In this document: positions 42,855-51,247 of the stretch, one piece after another
Layout: each line of letters starts with the position of its first letter
Numbering within the stretch: position 1 is the stretch's first letter
The notes under the pieces: generated by a model
Databases searched by the model: none
Seen by the model: only the letters and a program-made list of their open reading frames with translations
Told to the model about the DNA's origin: nothing
Translations under genes and position numbers: made by a program
Assembly: GCF_000768695.1 (NCBI RefSeq)
Contig: NZ_AVPL01000012.1
Location: 1 to 64,000, forward strand
DNA: 64,000 bases
Direction: 5' to 3'
Source of the DNA: Knoellia aerolata DSM 18566
GTDB taxonomy: Bacteria > Actinomycetota > Actinomycetes > Actinomycetales > Dermatophilaceae

Positions 42855-44192
42855 TCACTGTCGTCGGCGGGTGCCAGCCCGATGCGGGACCTCAGCGGCC
42901 GCACGGTCATAGGAGTCGACGGACAGGTCCCACTCGACGCGTGGACCGCGCGCCCCTTCCACGACCCGGCCCGCGTATCGGTTGCTGTGGACGACCGTGT
43001 GGTGCGCCCGGCAAAGGAGCGCGGCGTTGCCGATGTCCGTCGGACCGCCGTCGACCCAGTGGACGAGGTGATGCGCATCCGTCCAGGCCGCCGGCTTGGA
43101 GCATCCGGGGAAGGTGCATCCGCCGTCGCGCAGCCAGAGGTGGCGGATCTGCGGACGGGTGAACAGCCGCTGCGCCTCACCCTGGTCGAGCACCTCTCCA
43201 CGGGAGCCGAGGACTACGGGGATGATCAGAGCATCGCAGGCGAGGCGGCGCACCGTGGCGGGCGTGAGAACCTCGCCCTCCATCGTGACTCCCGCGCCCC
43301 GGCACCTCCCTGCGAGGGTCTCGTAGTCGATCGTCAACGACACACTCGTCTTGGCCTGTCGAGGCACACCGTCCGGGGCGCCGACCGCCCGCTGGATGAG
43401 GTCGAGAAGGGCGTCGGCGCGGCGTGCGGCCGGGGTGCGAGGGTCCCGCTCACCGGTGTCCTCGTCTCGCCGCGGCTTCGCGAGCGCGTCGACGGCGGCG
43501 TCGACGATGGCAGCGCCTTCCTCGTCGAGCAGCAGGATGTATCGCGCGAGGCCGAGCGGCCCCTTGCCCTTAATGAGCGAGCGGTGCGCCCGACGACGGT
43601 CAGCGTCATCCTCTGCCTCCTTGTCGGGTCGCAGCACCTGGCCCGCGTACCGGATCGCCGTGGCCAGCTGCCGCTCGCCGAGCCCGTCGGCGCCCCGTGC
43701 GCTGTGCAGCAGCACCTCGGTGACCCCCTCCAGCTCCGTCGCGTCGGCCAGTCCCCGCACGCTGCGGTGAAACCGCACGATCTGGGCGGCCTTGCCCAGC
43801 GGCAAGTACCCAACTCCGGCAGTCCCACTTTCACCCTGCGCGGCGCCCACCCGATCGTCAGCCGAGGATGCGGCATCCATGACCGCGTCCGTGACCTCCT
43901 TCAGTCGCGGCTCGTCGGCGGCTGCACCCATGACGTCGAGGTCGGCGTGGGTACGACTGGCCAGCTGCGGAGCCATCGCGCGGGTCCAGTCGGTGGGACC
44001 CCACCCGTCGGCCGTGCCCAGTCCGCGACGGCGCGCCTCGGCGACGACGGCGAACAGGTGGGCCTCGACATTGGCGCTCAACGCACCGAGTTCCCCCACG
44101 GCCGACCCCAGCTCGTCGTCGCTGAGCGCCCACACACGCTGAACCGAGGACCGCTCCAAGGCCTCGGTCGCCTCTCGCGTCGCACTCAGCAC
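42855..44192 (-). CDS. DUF222 / HNH endonuclease domain protein (13E12 type), copy 1
   Basis: A 445-residue protein with an N-terminal DUF222 helical region (LSDDELGSAVGELGALSANV) and a C-terminal HNH domain: DGGCTFPGCSKPAAWTDAHH, LVHWVDGGPTDIGNAALLCR, AHHTVVHSN. The metal-binding HH, N and H positions are intact. The family is highly expanded in actinobacteria and often varies in copy; its in vivo target is not known. GTG 44192 is chosen. A relative is encoded at 59575-61140. Confidence 0.9.
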   Translation of the reverse strand: MLSATREATEALERSSVQRVWALSDDELGSAVGELGALSANVEAHLFAVVAEARRRGLGTADGWGPTDWTRAMAPQLASRTHADLDVMGAAADEPRLKEVTDAVMDAASSADDRVGAAQGESGTAGVGYLPLGKAAQIVRFHRSVRGLADATELEGVTEVLLHSARGADGLGERQLATAIRYAGQVLRPDKEAEDDADRRRAHRSLIKGKGPLGLARYILLLDEEGAAIVDAAVDALAKPRRDEDTGERDPRTPAARRADALLDLIQRAVGAPDGVPRQAKTSVSLTIDYETLAGRCRGAGVTMEGEVLTPATVRRLACDALIIPVVLGSRGEVLDQGEAQRLFTRPQIRHLWLRDGGCTFPGCSKPAAWTDAHHLVHWVDGGPTDIGNAALLCRAHHTVVHSNRYAGRVVEGARGPRVEWDLSVDSYDRAAAEVPHRAGTRRRQ

Positions 44193-44291
44193 CGGCCGCC
44201 CCTGCGGCTGCTGCGCCGGGCTCGGAAGGCGATGTTCGAGGCGGCGACACCGTGACGCGATCTGGCGGACACGGCGGGCAGGATGGCCACC

Positions 44292-46571
44292 ATGAACGCC
44301 TTCGTGAGCTGGCTCGCGCGCCTGGACCAGCGTGACCTCGCGACGGTGCTGGGCAACCGAGCGGACGTCCTGCACGGAACTCCTCCCGACGATCTCACGG
44401 CCGTCGCCAGGCGGCTGGCCACTCGCCGCAGCCTGGCGTCCGCGCTCGTCGCCAGCCCCAAACCGGCACTGCAGGTCCTCACCGCCCTGCTCATCCTGGG
44501 TGGCGATGCGCCGCTCGCGAGGATCGCCGCCATGCTCGACGCCGGGCCCAGCCCGGCCGACCACCTCACCAAGGTGGGTCACTGGTGCCGCGTGCTCGAG
44601 GCGTCGGCGCTCGTGTGGCTCGACGAGCAGCACGTCCACGCGGCACCGGGCATCAGCGACGTCCTTGCATTGCCGGAGGGCACGGGCACCCCCTCGAGGC
44701 GACTTCTCGACGCCCTCACCGTGGCGGTCCTCAGGTTGATACTCCAGATCTGGCGGCTGCCCTGGAACGGGACCAAGGCGGAGCTCGTCGACCGCCTCGG
44801 GGCAGCCTTCGGTGACCCGGTTGCGGTGCGCGAGCGCGTCGGTCGGCTCACCGACGAGCAGCGCGACGCGCTGCTTGCCGAGATCGACTCGCACGACGCA
44901 GAGTCCGACCCCGCGCTCCACCGCCGACGCCTCACGGGGCTTGCCGATGCGGTGCGGGCGGGCGCAGAGGCCGGCATCGTGTTGACCGGATACACGCCTT
45001 ACGAGTTCTCGGTCCCCGCCGAGGTGGTGGTCGTCCTGCGGGGGCATGGACTCCCCTTCGACCGCCACGAGCCGGTCCCTCCGACGAGCGAGGCGAGCCC
45101 TCACATGGTGGCGCGCGAGTCGGCGGCGGCGCTGCAGACCTTCGCCGAGGCGAGCATCACGATTCTGGACCACGTCCGCGACCGACCGCTCACGCCGCTG
45201 CGTCACGGGGGCATCGGCGCCCGGGAGGTGAGCCGGGTCGGCAAGGTGTGCCGCATCGAGTCGCAGATGGTGCGGCTCGTTCTCGACCTTGCGTATGCCG
45301 CGCAGCTGCTCGTGTGGGACCACACCGGCTATGCGTGGGGAGAGTCCACACGCGAGTGGCGTGATCTCGACGCCGGCACTCGGACGGTCACCCTCCTGAG
45401 GGCATGGCCCTTCCTGGGCTGGTCGCCGACCCTGGCCCGAGGGCTCGACGGTTCGGCACTTGCCGTCGGCGATTCGGAGCGCGCCTGCGACCGGTGCACC
45501 GATGCCCGCATGTCGACCCTGGCCGAGTGGCTTCGCATCGCGGATGGCCAAGGCGTCACCGACTCGGCGATGGGCGAGCTGATGACGTGGCTGCGGCCGC
45601 TGGACCACTTCGAGCACCGCGCGCTCGTCGTCGAGGAGGTGAGCTCCGCAACCTACCGGCACAGGTGGGGTCGAACCGTGACGAGGACGTTGCCCGATCC
45701 CCTGTGGCTCGTCGAGGTGGAACCCTCGCTCGGCGTCATCGCCGAGGAGGCGCGGATGCTCGGCCTTGTTGCTCATGGCGCAGCCACGGCGGTGCTGCGC
45801 GAGCTCTTCGGTGCCCCGACCGGCGGTTCGCCGGACGGGACTCAGAATGGGCCGCAGGACGCGGAGACCGGCCTCGTCCGACTGGTCGGTTCGCTCCTGC
45901 CGCAGCCCGTGGCACAAGCGACGTTCGGCTCCGACCTGACCGCTGTCGTCACCGGCCCGCCGACCGGGGAGCTCAGTGCGCTGCTCGACTCGTGTGCCGA
46001 CCGTGAAGGGCGTGGCGGGGCCGCGACGTGGCGGTTCTCGACGGCGTCGGTACGGCGCGCTCTCGACGCCGGGGCGCGCGCGGAGGACCTCGAGACCCGA
46101 CTGTCCGCAGTGTCACGGGGGACGCTTCCCCAACCCTTGACCTACCTGCTGGCCGACGTGAGCCGGCGTCACGGCTCCGTCCGGGTGTTCGACGGTCGCG
46201 CCGTGCTGCGCAGTGAGGACGTCGAGCTGCTCGCCCAGATCGTGGCCGACCGCAAGCTGCGCAAGCTGGGCCTGCTGTCGGTGGTCCCGACCGTCGCGGT
46301 TGCCACGGTGGCCAGCGGCGAGGTGCTCAAGGCGTTGCGTGCCGCCGGCTATCTGCCCATGGCAGGGGCCGGCCCGGGCAACGGGACGGATGAGTCCGTT
46401 GAAGGCACGAATGATCGCCCGGGCGCAAACCCGAGGCAGGAGCTCGACGCGATGCTCCGGCGTCTGGCGGCGGAGGACGTCATGGATCTCGATGCGCTCC
46501 TTCCCGCGCACCCGGCTCGCCATGAACCGGAGACTCCGGAGGTCGCCGCTGCCCGGCTCGCGGGACGGTAG
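44292..46571 (+). CDS. Helicase-associated domain protein (XPB-N/Helicase_C_3 type)
   Basis: A 759-residue protein starting FVSWLARLDQRDLATVLGNR, with a later beta-rich domain (LVGSLLPQPVAQATFGSDLT, AVVTGPPTGELSALLDSCAD, WRFSTASVRRALDAGARAED) and SGEVLKALRAAGYLPMAG. This matches actinobacterial proteins carrying the helicase C-terminal-associated domain that usually sit next to an XPB-like helicase gene. No helicase motifs are present and no XPB gene is nearby. ATG 44292 is preferred over 44283 because AGGATG spacing is better. DNA repair role is an inference. Confidence 0.75.
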   Translation: MNAFVSWLARLDQRDLATVLGNRADVLHGTPPDDLTAVARRLATRRSLASALVASPKPALQVLTALLILGGDAPLARIAAMLDAGPSPADHLTKVGHWCRVLEASALVWLDEQHVHAAPGISDVLALPEGTGTPSRRLLDALTVAVLRLILQIWRLPWNGTKAELVDRLGAAFGDPVAVRERVGRLTDEQRDALLAEIDSHDAESDPALHRRRLTGLADAVRAGAEAGIVLTGYTPYEFSVPAEVVVVLRGHGLPFDRHEPVPPTSEASPHMVARESAAALQTFAEASITILDHVRDRPLTPLRHGGIGAREVSRVGKVCRIESQMVRLVLDLAYAAQLLVWDHTGYAWGESTREWRDLDAGTRTVTLLRAWPFLGWSPTLARGLDGSALAVGDSERACDRCTDARMSTLAEWLRIADGQGVTDSAMGELMTWLRPLDHFEHRALVVEEVSSATYRHRWGRTVTRTLPDPLWLVEVEPSLGVIAEEARMLGLVAHGAATAVLRELFGAPTGGSPDGTQNGPQDAETGLVRLVGSLLPQPVAQATFGSDLTAVVTGPPTGELSALLDSCADREGRGGAATWRFSTASVRRALDAGARAEDLETRLSAVSRGTLPQPLTYLLADVSRRHGSVRVFDGRAVLRSEDVELLAQIVADRKLRKLGLLSVVPTVAVATVASGEVLKALRAAGYLPMAGAGPGNGTDESVEGTNDRPGANPRQELDAMLRRLAAEDVMDLDALLPAHPARHEPETPEVAAARLAGR

Positions 46572-46697
46572 GGGCCCGACCGTCCGCCGGCGTTCCGGCT
46601 TCTGCGAAGTGACCCTTCCGGAGGAACTCGCACTCCCGTAGGGTTCGACGTCTCGGAGCCAACGGCGGCACCGTGCTGTGGAACGGGGAGTCCTCCG

Positions 46698-49600
46698 ATG
46701 CATCGCTCTGTCGCTCGTGTCACTGCCACCCTCGCTGCTTCGGGACTGCTCGCCATGGGGGTGCACGCAGGCCCGGCCAACGCCGCCGAACCGCCGACCG
46801 AGCTGATCATCAGCGAGTACGTCGAGGGTTCGTCGAACAACAAGGCGATCGAGATCTACAACCCGACCGGCGCCGCCGTGGACCTCTCGGCCGGCGGCTA
46901 CTCCCTGCAGCAGTTCTCCAACGGCGCCCCCACCGCCGGCCTGACCATCAACCTCACCGGTTCGGTCGCTCCCGGCGACGTGTTCGTCCTGGCGCATGCC
47001 TCGGCCGGGCCGGCCGTGCTCGCGGTCGCCGACCAGACGAGCAGCGCTGGCTTGTTCAACGGTGACGACGCCCTCACGCTGCGGCACGGCACCGCCGTCG
47101 TCGACTCGCTGGGCCAGGTCGGAGTCGACCCGGGCACCGAGTGGGGCACCGGCCTCACCTCGACAGCGGACAACACCCTGCGCCGCGCGGCCACGGTGTG
47201 TGTCGGTGACACCGTGACCAATGACGCGTTCGACCCGGCGACGCAGTGGGCCGGCTTTGCGACCGACACCTTCGACGGGCTCGGCGCCCACGTGTCCAGC
47301 TGCGGCGACGTGGAGCCCGCGACACCGGTGCTCAACGAGTTCTCGGCCAGCACCACCGGCACCGACGTGGAGTACCTGGAGCTGCTGGCGCCGGCAGGCA
47401 CGGACCTGTCGACCTACGCCGTCCTCGAGGTCGAGGGTGATACGGCCCCCGCTCCCGCGTTCGGCACGGTCGACGGTGTGTTCACGTTCTCCGCCCCCGA
47501 CGCCGACGGTCGCTCGCTCAGGACCCTCGCGGCCAACGACCTCGAGAACGGCACCCTCTCGCTCCTCCTCGTGGCCGGCTTCGCCGGAGTTGTCGGTGAC
47601 GACCTGGACGCCAACGACGACGGGACGGTCGAGCTGCCCGCTGGCGCGACCCTCGTCGACTCCGTCGCAGTCAACGACGGTGGCGCCGGCGACCGGACCT
47701 ACGGTGGCGTCACCCTCGGGGTCGGGTACGACGGCCAGGCCTTCGCTCCGGGAGGAGCATCGCGTATCCCCGACGGCACCGACACGGACGCCGCCGCGGA
47801 CTGGGTGCGCAACGACTTCGACCTCGCGGGCATCCCCGGCAACGAGGGGACGCTCGTCGACGGCGAAGCCGTGAACACCCCCGGCGCCAAAAACGCGACG
47901 ACCATCGTCGTCGAGCCGCCGACCGAGGCGAACTGCGAAGCCGCCGCCGTCACCATCGGGTCCGTGCAGGGCCCGGGCAGCTCATCACCAATTGCCAGCC
48001 AGACGGTCGAGATCGAGGGTGTCGTCGTCGCGGACTTCCAGACCGGCGGCTTCGACGGCTACTACCTGCAGGATGCGGGCGACAGCAATGACGCGACCTC
48101 GGACGGAATCTTCGTCTTCGCGCCCGGCGGCGTCGACGTCAGCCTGGGCGACGAGGTCCACGTGCTCGGCACGGTGAGTGAGTTCTTCGGCATGACCGAG
48201 GTCACCGCGACCGCCGCGTCCGTGTGCGCCAGCGACGTCACCCTGCCGGCCCCGACCGAGATCACGCTCCCGATGGACGCTGCGGACTACGAGCCGCTCG
48301 AGGGAATGCGCGTGACGCTGCCGCAGTCCCTCTCGATCCTGGAGTTCTTCGAGTTCGGCCGCTTCGGCACCGTCACGCTCGGCACCGAGCGTCACATGAC
48401 GCCCACCGCGGTGGTCGAGCCGGGACCGGAAGCCATCGCTCTCGCAGCCGCCAACGCCAGGGACACGATCACCCTCGACGACGCGCGCAGCCAGGAGAAC
48501 CCCGACCCGGCGCTGCACCCCAACGGTGACGAGTTCACCCTCGCGAACTCGTTCCGGGGGGGCGACCTCGTGACGAACGCGACCGGAGTGCTCGACTACC
48601 GCTTCGACACGTGGGCGGTGCAGCCGACCCAGGACGCCGACTACCAGTCCGTGGACCCGCGCGCTGCCGAGGGCGTGCCCGAGGTCGGCGGCACCACGAC
48701 GGTGTCGAGCTTCAACGTCCTGAACTACTTCACGACGCTCAACTCGCGAGGTGCAAACGACGCCGTCGAGTTCGAGCGCCAGGAAGCGAAGATCGTCGCG
48801 GCCCTCGCGGAGATCGACGCCGACATCTTCGGCCTCATCGAGATCGAGAACAGCGCCGACGACACCCCACTGAAGACCCTCGTGGCAGCACTCAACGAGG
48901 TCGTCGGCGCCGGGACGTACGCAGTCATCGAGACCGGCCAGCTCGGAACCGACGTCATCACCACGGCGCTCATCTACAAGCCCGCTGAGGTGGCCCCCGT
49001 CGGTGACCACGCCGTGCTCGACTCCAGTGTCGACCCGGACTTCGACACCGACTTCAACCGTCCGGCACTCGCGCAGACCTTCACCGACCTGCAGACCGAT
49101 GGTGAGGTCACGGTCGTCGTGAACCACCTCAAGTCGAAGGGCTCGGCCTGCGCGGGCGACCCCGACACGGGAGACGGCGCGGGCAACTGCAACATCACCC
49201 GGACCAAGGCCGCAGCCGCGCTGGCGAAGTGGCTGGCCACTGACCCGACGGGTCAGGGAGCCGGCAACGAGCTGATCATCGGCGACCTCAACTCCTACGA
49301 CAAGGAGGCCCCGATCGACACGCTCCGCGCGGCCGGCTACTCGGACCTGCTCTTCGAGTACCAGGGCGAGAACGCGTACTCCTACGTCTTCGACGGCCAG
49401 CTCGGCTACCTCGACTATGCGATGGCGAACACCGGGCTCCTTGACAACGTCACGGGTGCCGGCGCCTGGCACATCAACTCCGACGAGCCGAGTCTGATCG
49501 ACTACGACATGACGTTCAAGAAGCCGGCACAGGACGCGCTCTACGCGCCCGACCCGTGGCGCTCGAGCGACCATGACCCGGTGATCATCGGCCTCGACCT

Positions 49601-49898
49601 CGACGAGACGGCGCCGGAACTCAACGTCACCGCCTCGCCGAGTACCGTCTTCCCGCCGAACAACAGGTGGGTGCCGGTGACGTTCGACATCGTGGCCACC
49701 GACAACTCGGGCGGCGAGGTCACGGTCGAGATCACCGACGTCGCGGCGACGGGCCACAGGGCCGAGATTCGGGAGGTCTCCGACGACGAGGTCGAGGTGC
49801 GCGCCAGACAGGGTGCCGTCTACACCGTCACCTTCGAGGCGACGGACCCGAGCGGAAACGTCAGCAGCACGACGGTGACCATCCGGGTGCGTCCGTAG
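46698..49898 (+). CDS. Secreted ExeM/NucH-type nuclease with lamin-tail domain
   Basis: A 1066-residue exported protein: signal peptide (ATLAASGLLAMGVHAGPANA), a lamin-tail domain (LIISEYVEGSSNNKAIEIYN) and a second one (VLNEFSASTTGTDVEYLELL), an OB-like region at about 410-500, and an endonuclease/exonuclease/phosphatase domain from about residue 670 (SSFNVLNYFTTLNSRGANDA, LIEIENSADD, VVNHLKSKGSACAGDPDTGD, IIGDLNSYDKEAPIDTL, SSDHDPVIIGL) with catalytic Glu, Asn, Asp and His in place. A C-terminal Ig-like domain ends it. It likely degrades extracellular DNA. No cell-wall anchor motif is seen. Confidence 0.9.
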   Translation: MHRSVARVTATLAASGLLAMGVHAGPANAAEPPTELIISEYVEGSSNNKAIEIYNPTGAAVDLSAGGYSLQQFSNGAPTAGLTINLTGSVAPGDVFVLAHASAGPAVLAVADQTSSAGLFNGDDALTLRHGTAVVDSLGQVGVDPGTEWGTGLTSTADNTLRRAATVCVGDTVTNDAFDPATQWAGFATDTFDGLGAHVSSCGDVEPATPVLNEFSASTTGTDVEYLELLAPAGTDLSTYAVLEVEGDTAPAPAFGTVDGVFTFSAPDADGRSLRTLAANDLENGTLSLLLVAGFAGVVGDDLDANDDGTVELPAGATLVDSVAVNDGGAGDRTYGGVTLGVGYDGQAFAPGGASRIPDGTDTDAAADWVRNDFDLAGIPGNEGTLVDGEAVNTPGAKNATTIVVEPPTEANCEAAAVTIGSVQGPGSSSPIASQTVEIEGVVVADFQTGGFDGYYLQDAGDSNDATSDGIFVFAPGGVDVSLGDEVHVLGTVSEFFGMTEVTATAASVCASDVTLPAPTEITLPMDAADYEPLEGMRVTLPQSLSILEFFEFGRFGTVTLGTERHMTPTAVVEPGPEAIALAAANARDTITLDDARSQENPDPALHPNGDEFTLANSFRGGDLVTNATGVLDYRFDTWAVQPTQDADYQSVDPRAAEGVPEVGGTTTVSSFNVLNYFTTLNSRGANDAVEFERQEAKIVAALAEIDADIFGLIEIENSADDTPLKTLVAALNEVVGAGTYAVIETGQLGTDVITTALIYKPAEVAPVGDHAVLDSSVDPDFDTDFNRPALAQTFTDLQTDGEVTVVVNHLKSKGSACAGDPDTGDGAGNCNITRTKAAAALAKWLATDPTGQGAGNELIIGDLNSYDKEAPIDTLRAAGYSDLLFEYQGENAYSYVFDGQLGYLDYAMANTGLLDNVTGAGAWHINSDEPSLIDYDMTFKKPAQDALYAPDPWRSSDHDPVIIGLDLDETAPELNVTASPSTVFPPNNRWVPVTFDIVATDNSGGEVTVEITDVAATGHRAEIREVSDDEVEVRARQGAVYTVTFEATDPSGNVSSTTVTIRVRP

Positions 49899-49899
49899 A

Positions 49900-49959
49900 C
49901 CTGAACCGAACCAACGACGCGTCGCTTCACCAAGGGGCGGCGCGTCGTGCCGTTTCAGG
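49900..49959. terminator. Nested bidirectional hairpin between the nuclease and jetD
   Basis: The outer arms CCTGAACCG (49900-49908) and CGTTTCAGG (49951-49959) pair with one mismatch; the inner arms ACGACGCG (49914-49921) and CGCGTCGT (49941-49948) pair perfectly. The jetD stop codon lies in the outer stem. It should separate the convergent nuclease and Wadjet transcripts. Confidence 0.7.
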
Positions 49960-51247
49960 CCTTTCCGTATGCCGTCCGCCAGCCGGTGCGCAGCTCGGCG
50001 AGGATGCGATCCAGGACGGCCTCCTCGTGAACGGCCACGTCCCGCCGCCGCATCGCAGCGGCCAGCTCGGGGTCCCATGGTGACTCGACCGGCGAACCCT
50101 TGAGCGACAGGGATCCGGGCACGCCCTGGTAGTCCTCGGCCCCCATCAGCCAGGGCTGCGCGCCGTACCGACGCAGGGCGTCGGTGGCCATCGCGAGCCC
50201 CGGCCAGTCGAAGTCGCCGTGGTAGATCATCGGTGCCGTCGACTCGGCGACGTGCGCGAGCACCTGCGCAGTCACGAGGTTCGGTCGCCCGCTCGTGCAG
50301 ATGACGGCAACGTCCAGCTCGGCCGTGGCGATCGCCTCGAGAACGCTCGGGTTCTCGCAGACCAGGACTCTGCCCGCCGGCGAGACCCGCATCCCGGACT
50401 TCACGTCCCACCACGTCACGTGCGTGGGCTTCGCTGTGTCGAGAGGCCGAGGACCGCCCCGTTTCCCGCCGACCTCCACGGCCAGCCCCCAGACCAAGCA
50501 GGTCGACGACACGAGATCGGTCACGACGCCGAGGCGGTCCCAGAGCTCGCGCCGGTCGCGCGCATCGGTGGGTGGCACGGATCCAGTTGCTGATGCGACC
50601 GCTCGAAGGACGGCGCTGGCCAGGCGGCGATCGTCGTCGAGGGCATGGGCGTCATGGCAGACGGCAGCCGCGAGCGCCGAACGGGCCACCGGAGCGGCCA
50701 CCTCCCGAGCACCCGAGGACCCCGCCTCTCCCTGTGGGAGGAAGGCCCGACGGTGGTCCAACACCTCGAGGGCCGCGGTCACGAGAGCCGCGGGGTGCGG
50801 CTCCCGGCCGAGCACCCCGTCCGAGCGCATCGCCACCAACCACTTCTCGAGCCACGGCCAGTCGACGTCCCGGTGGTCCTCGACCCAGCATCGCGCGGCC
50901 TCCGCCGGTTCGGCCCGTCGCTCTGCCAGCCGCGCCGCCCGGGCCCGCCGGTCGACGAGTGCCCGCCCCACGACGGTCTCGGCGGCCTCGACGATCCCCA
51001 CCCCGGCGCGCAGGCGCATCCGCTCGTCGAGCTCGGCGAGGTCCACCGTCACCTGCGACGCGGCCACCGTTCGCCCCAGCAGGTCGCCCACCGCGTGCCG
51101 TTCGCGTCGGTCGAGGTCCGTCACCCGGATACGGCCTTCGGCGCGCATTCCGTTGCGCTCCAACCGGTCTGCGATGCGCAGCCACACGCCCTCAAGGGGG
51201 TCCCCAGACCACCACGAGGACTCGCCCAAGGACCGGGCCATCGTCAC
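49955..51247 (-). CDS. jetD: Wadjet type I protein JetD (TOPRIM nuclease subunit)
   Basis: A 430-residue protein of the TIGR02679 type. The C-terminal DUF2399/TOPRIM half has the catalytic Glu in VLVCENPSVLEAIA (about residue 297) and the acidic GDFD in MIYHGDFDWPGLAMATDALR (about 343-346), as in topoisomerase VI A-like nucleases. In Wadjet, JetD cuts plasmid DNA after the JetABC motor has extruded a loop. The GTG at 51247 overlaps the jetC stop by 4 bp. It is the last gene of the jetABCD operon. All active-site residues I can check are present. Confidence 0.93.
   Translation of the reverse strand: MTMARSLGESSWWSGDPLEGVWLRIADRLERNGMRAEGRIRVTDLDRRERHAVGDLLGRTVAASQVTVDLAELDERMRLRAGVGIVEAAETVVGRALVDRRARAARLAERRAEPAEAARCWVEDHRDVDWPWLEKWLVAMRSDGVLGREPHPAALVTAALEVLDHRRAFLPQGEAGSSGAREVAAPVARSALAAAVCHDAHALDDDRRLASAVLRAVASATGSVPPTDARDRRELWDRLGVVTDLVSSTCLVWGLAVEVGGKRGGPRPLDTAKPTHVTWWDVKSGMRVSPAGRVLVCENPSVLEAIATAELDVAVICTSGRPNLVTAQVLAHVAESTAPMIYHGDFDWPGLAMATDALRRYGAQPWLMGAEDYQGVPGSLSLKGSPVESPWDPELAAAMRRRDVAVHEEAVLDRILAELRTGWRTAYGKA

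Noticed and set aside
42855-44192. Homing endonuclease in an intron or intein
   Set aside because: DUF222/HNH proteins are free-standing in actinobacteria, and no split host gene is present.
46698-49898. The large secreted nuclease as a fifth Wadjet component
   Set aside because: It has a signal peptide, lies convergently and is separated by a strong bidirectional hairpin. Known type I Wadjet has four genes.
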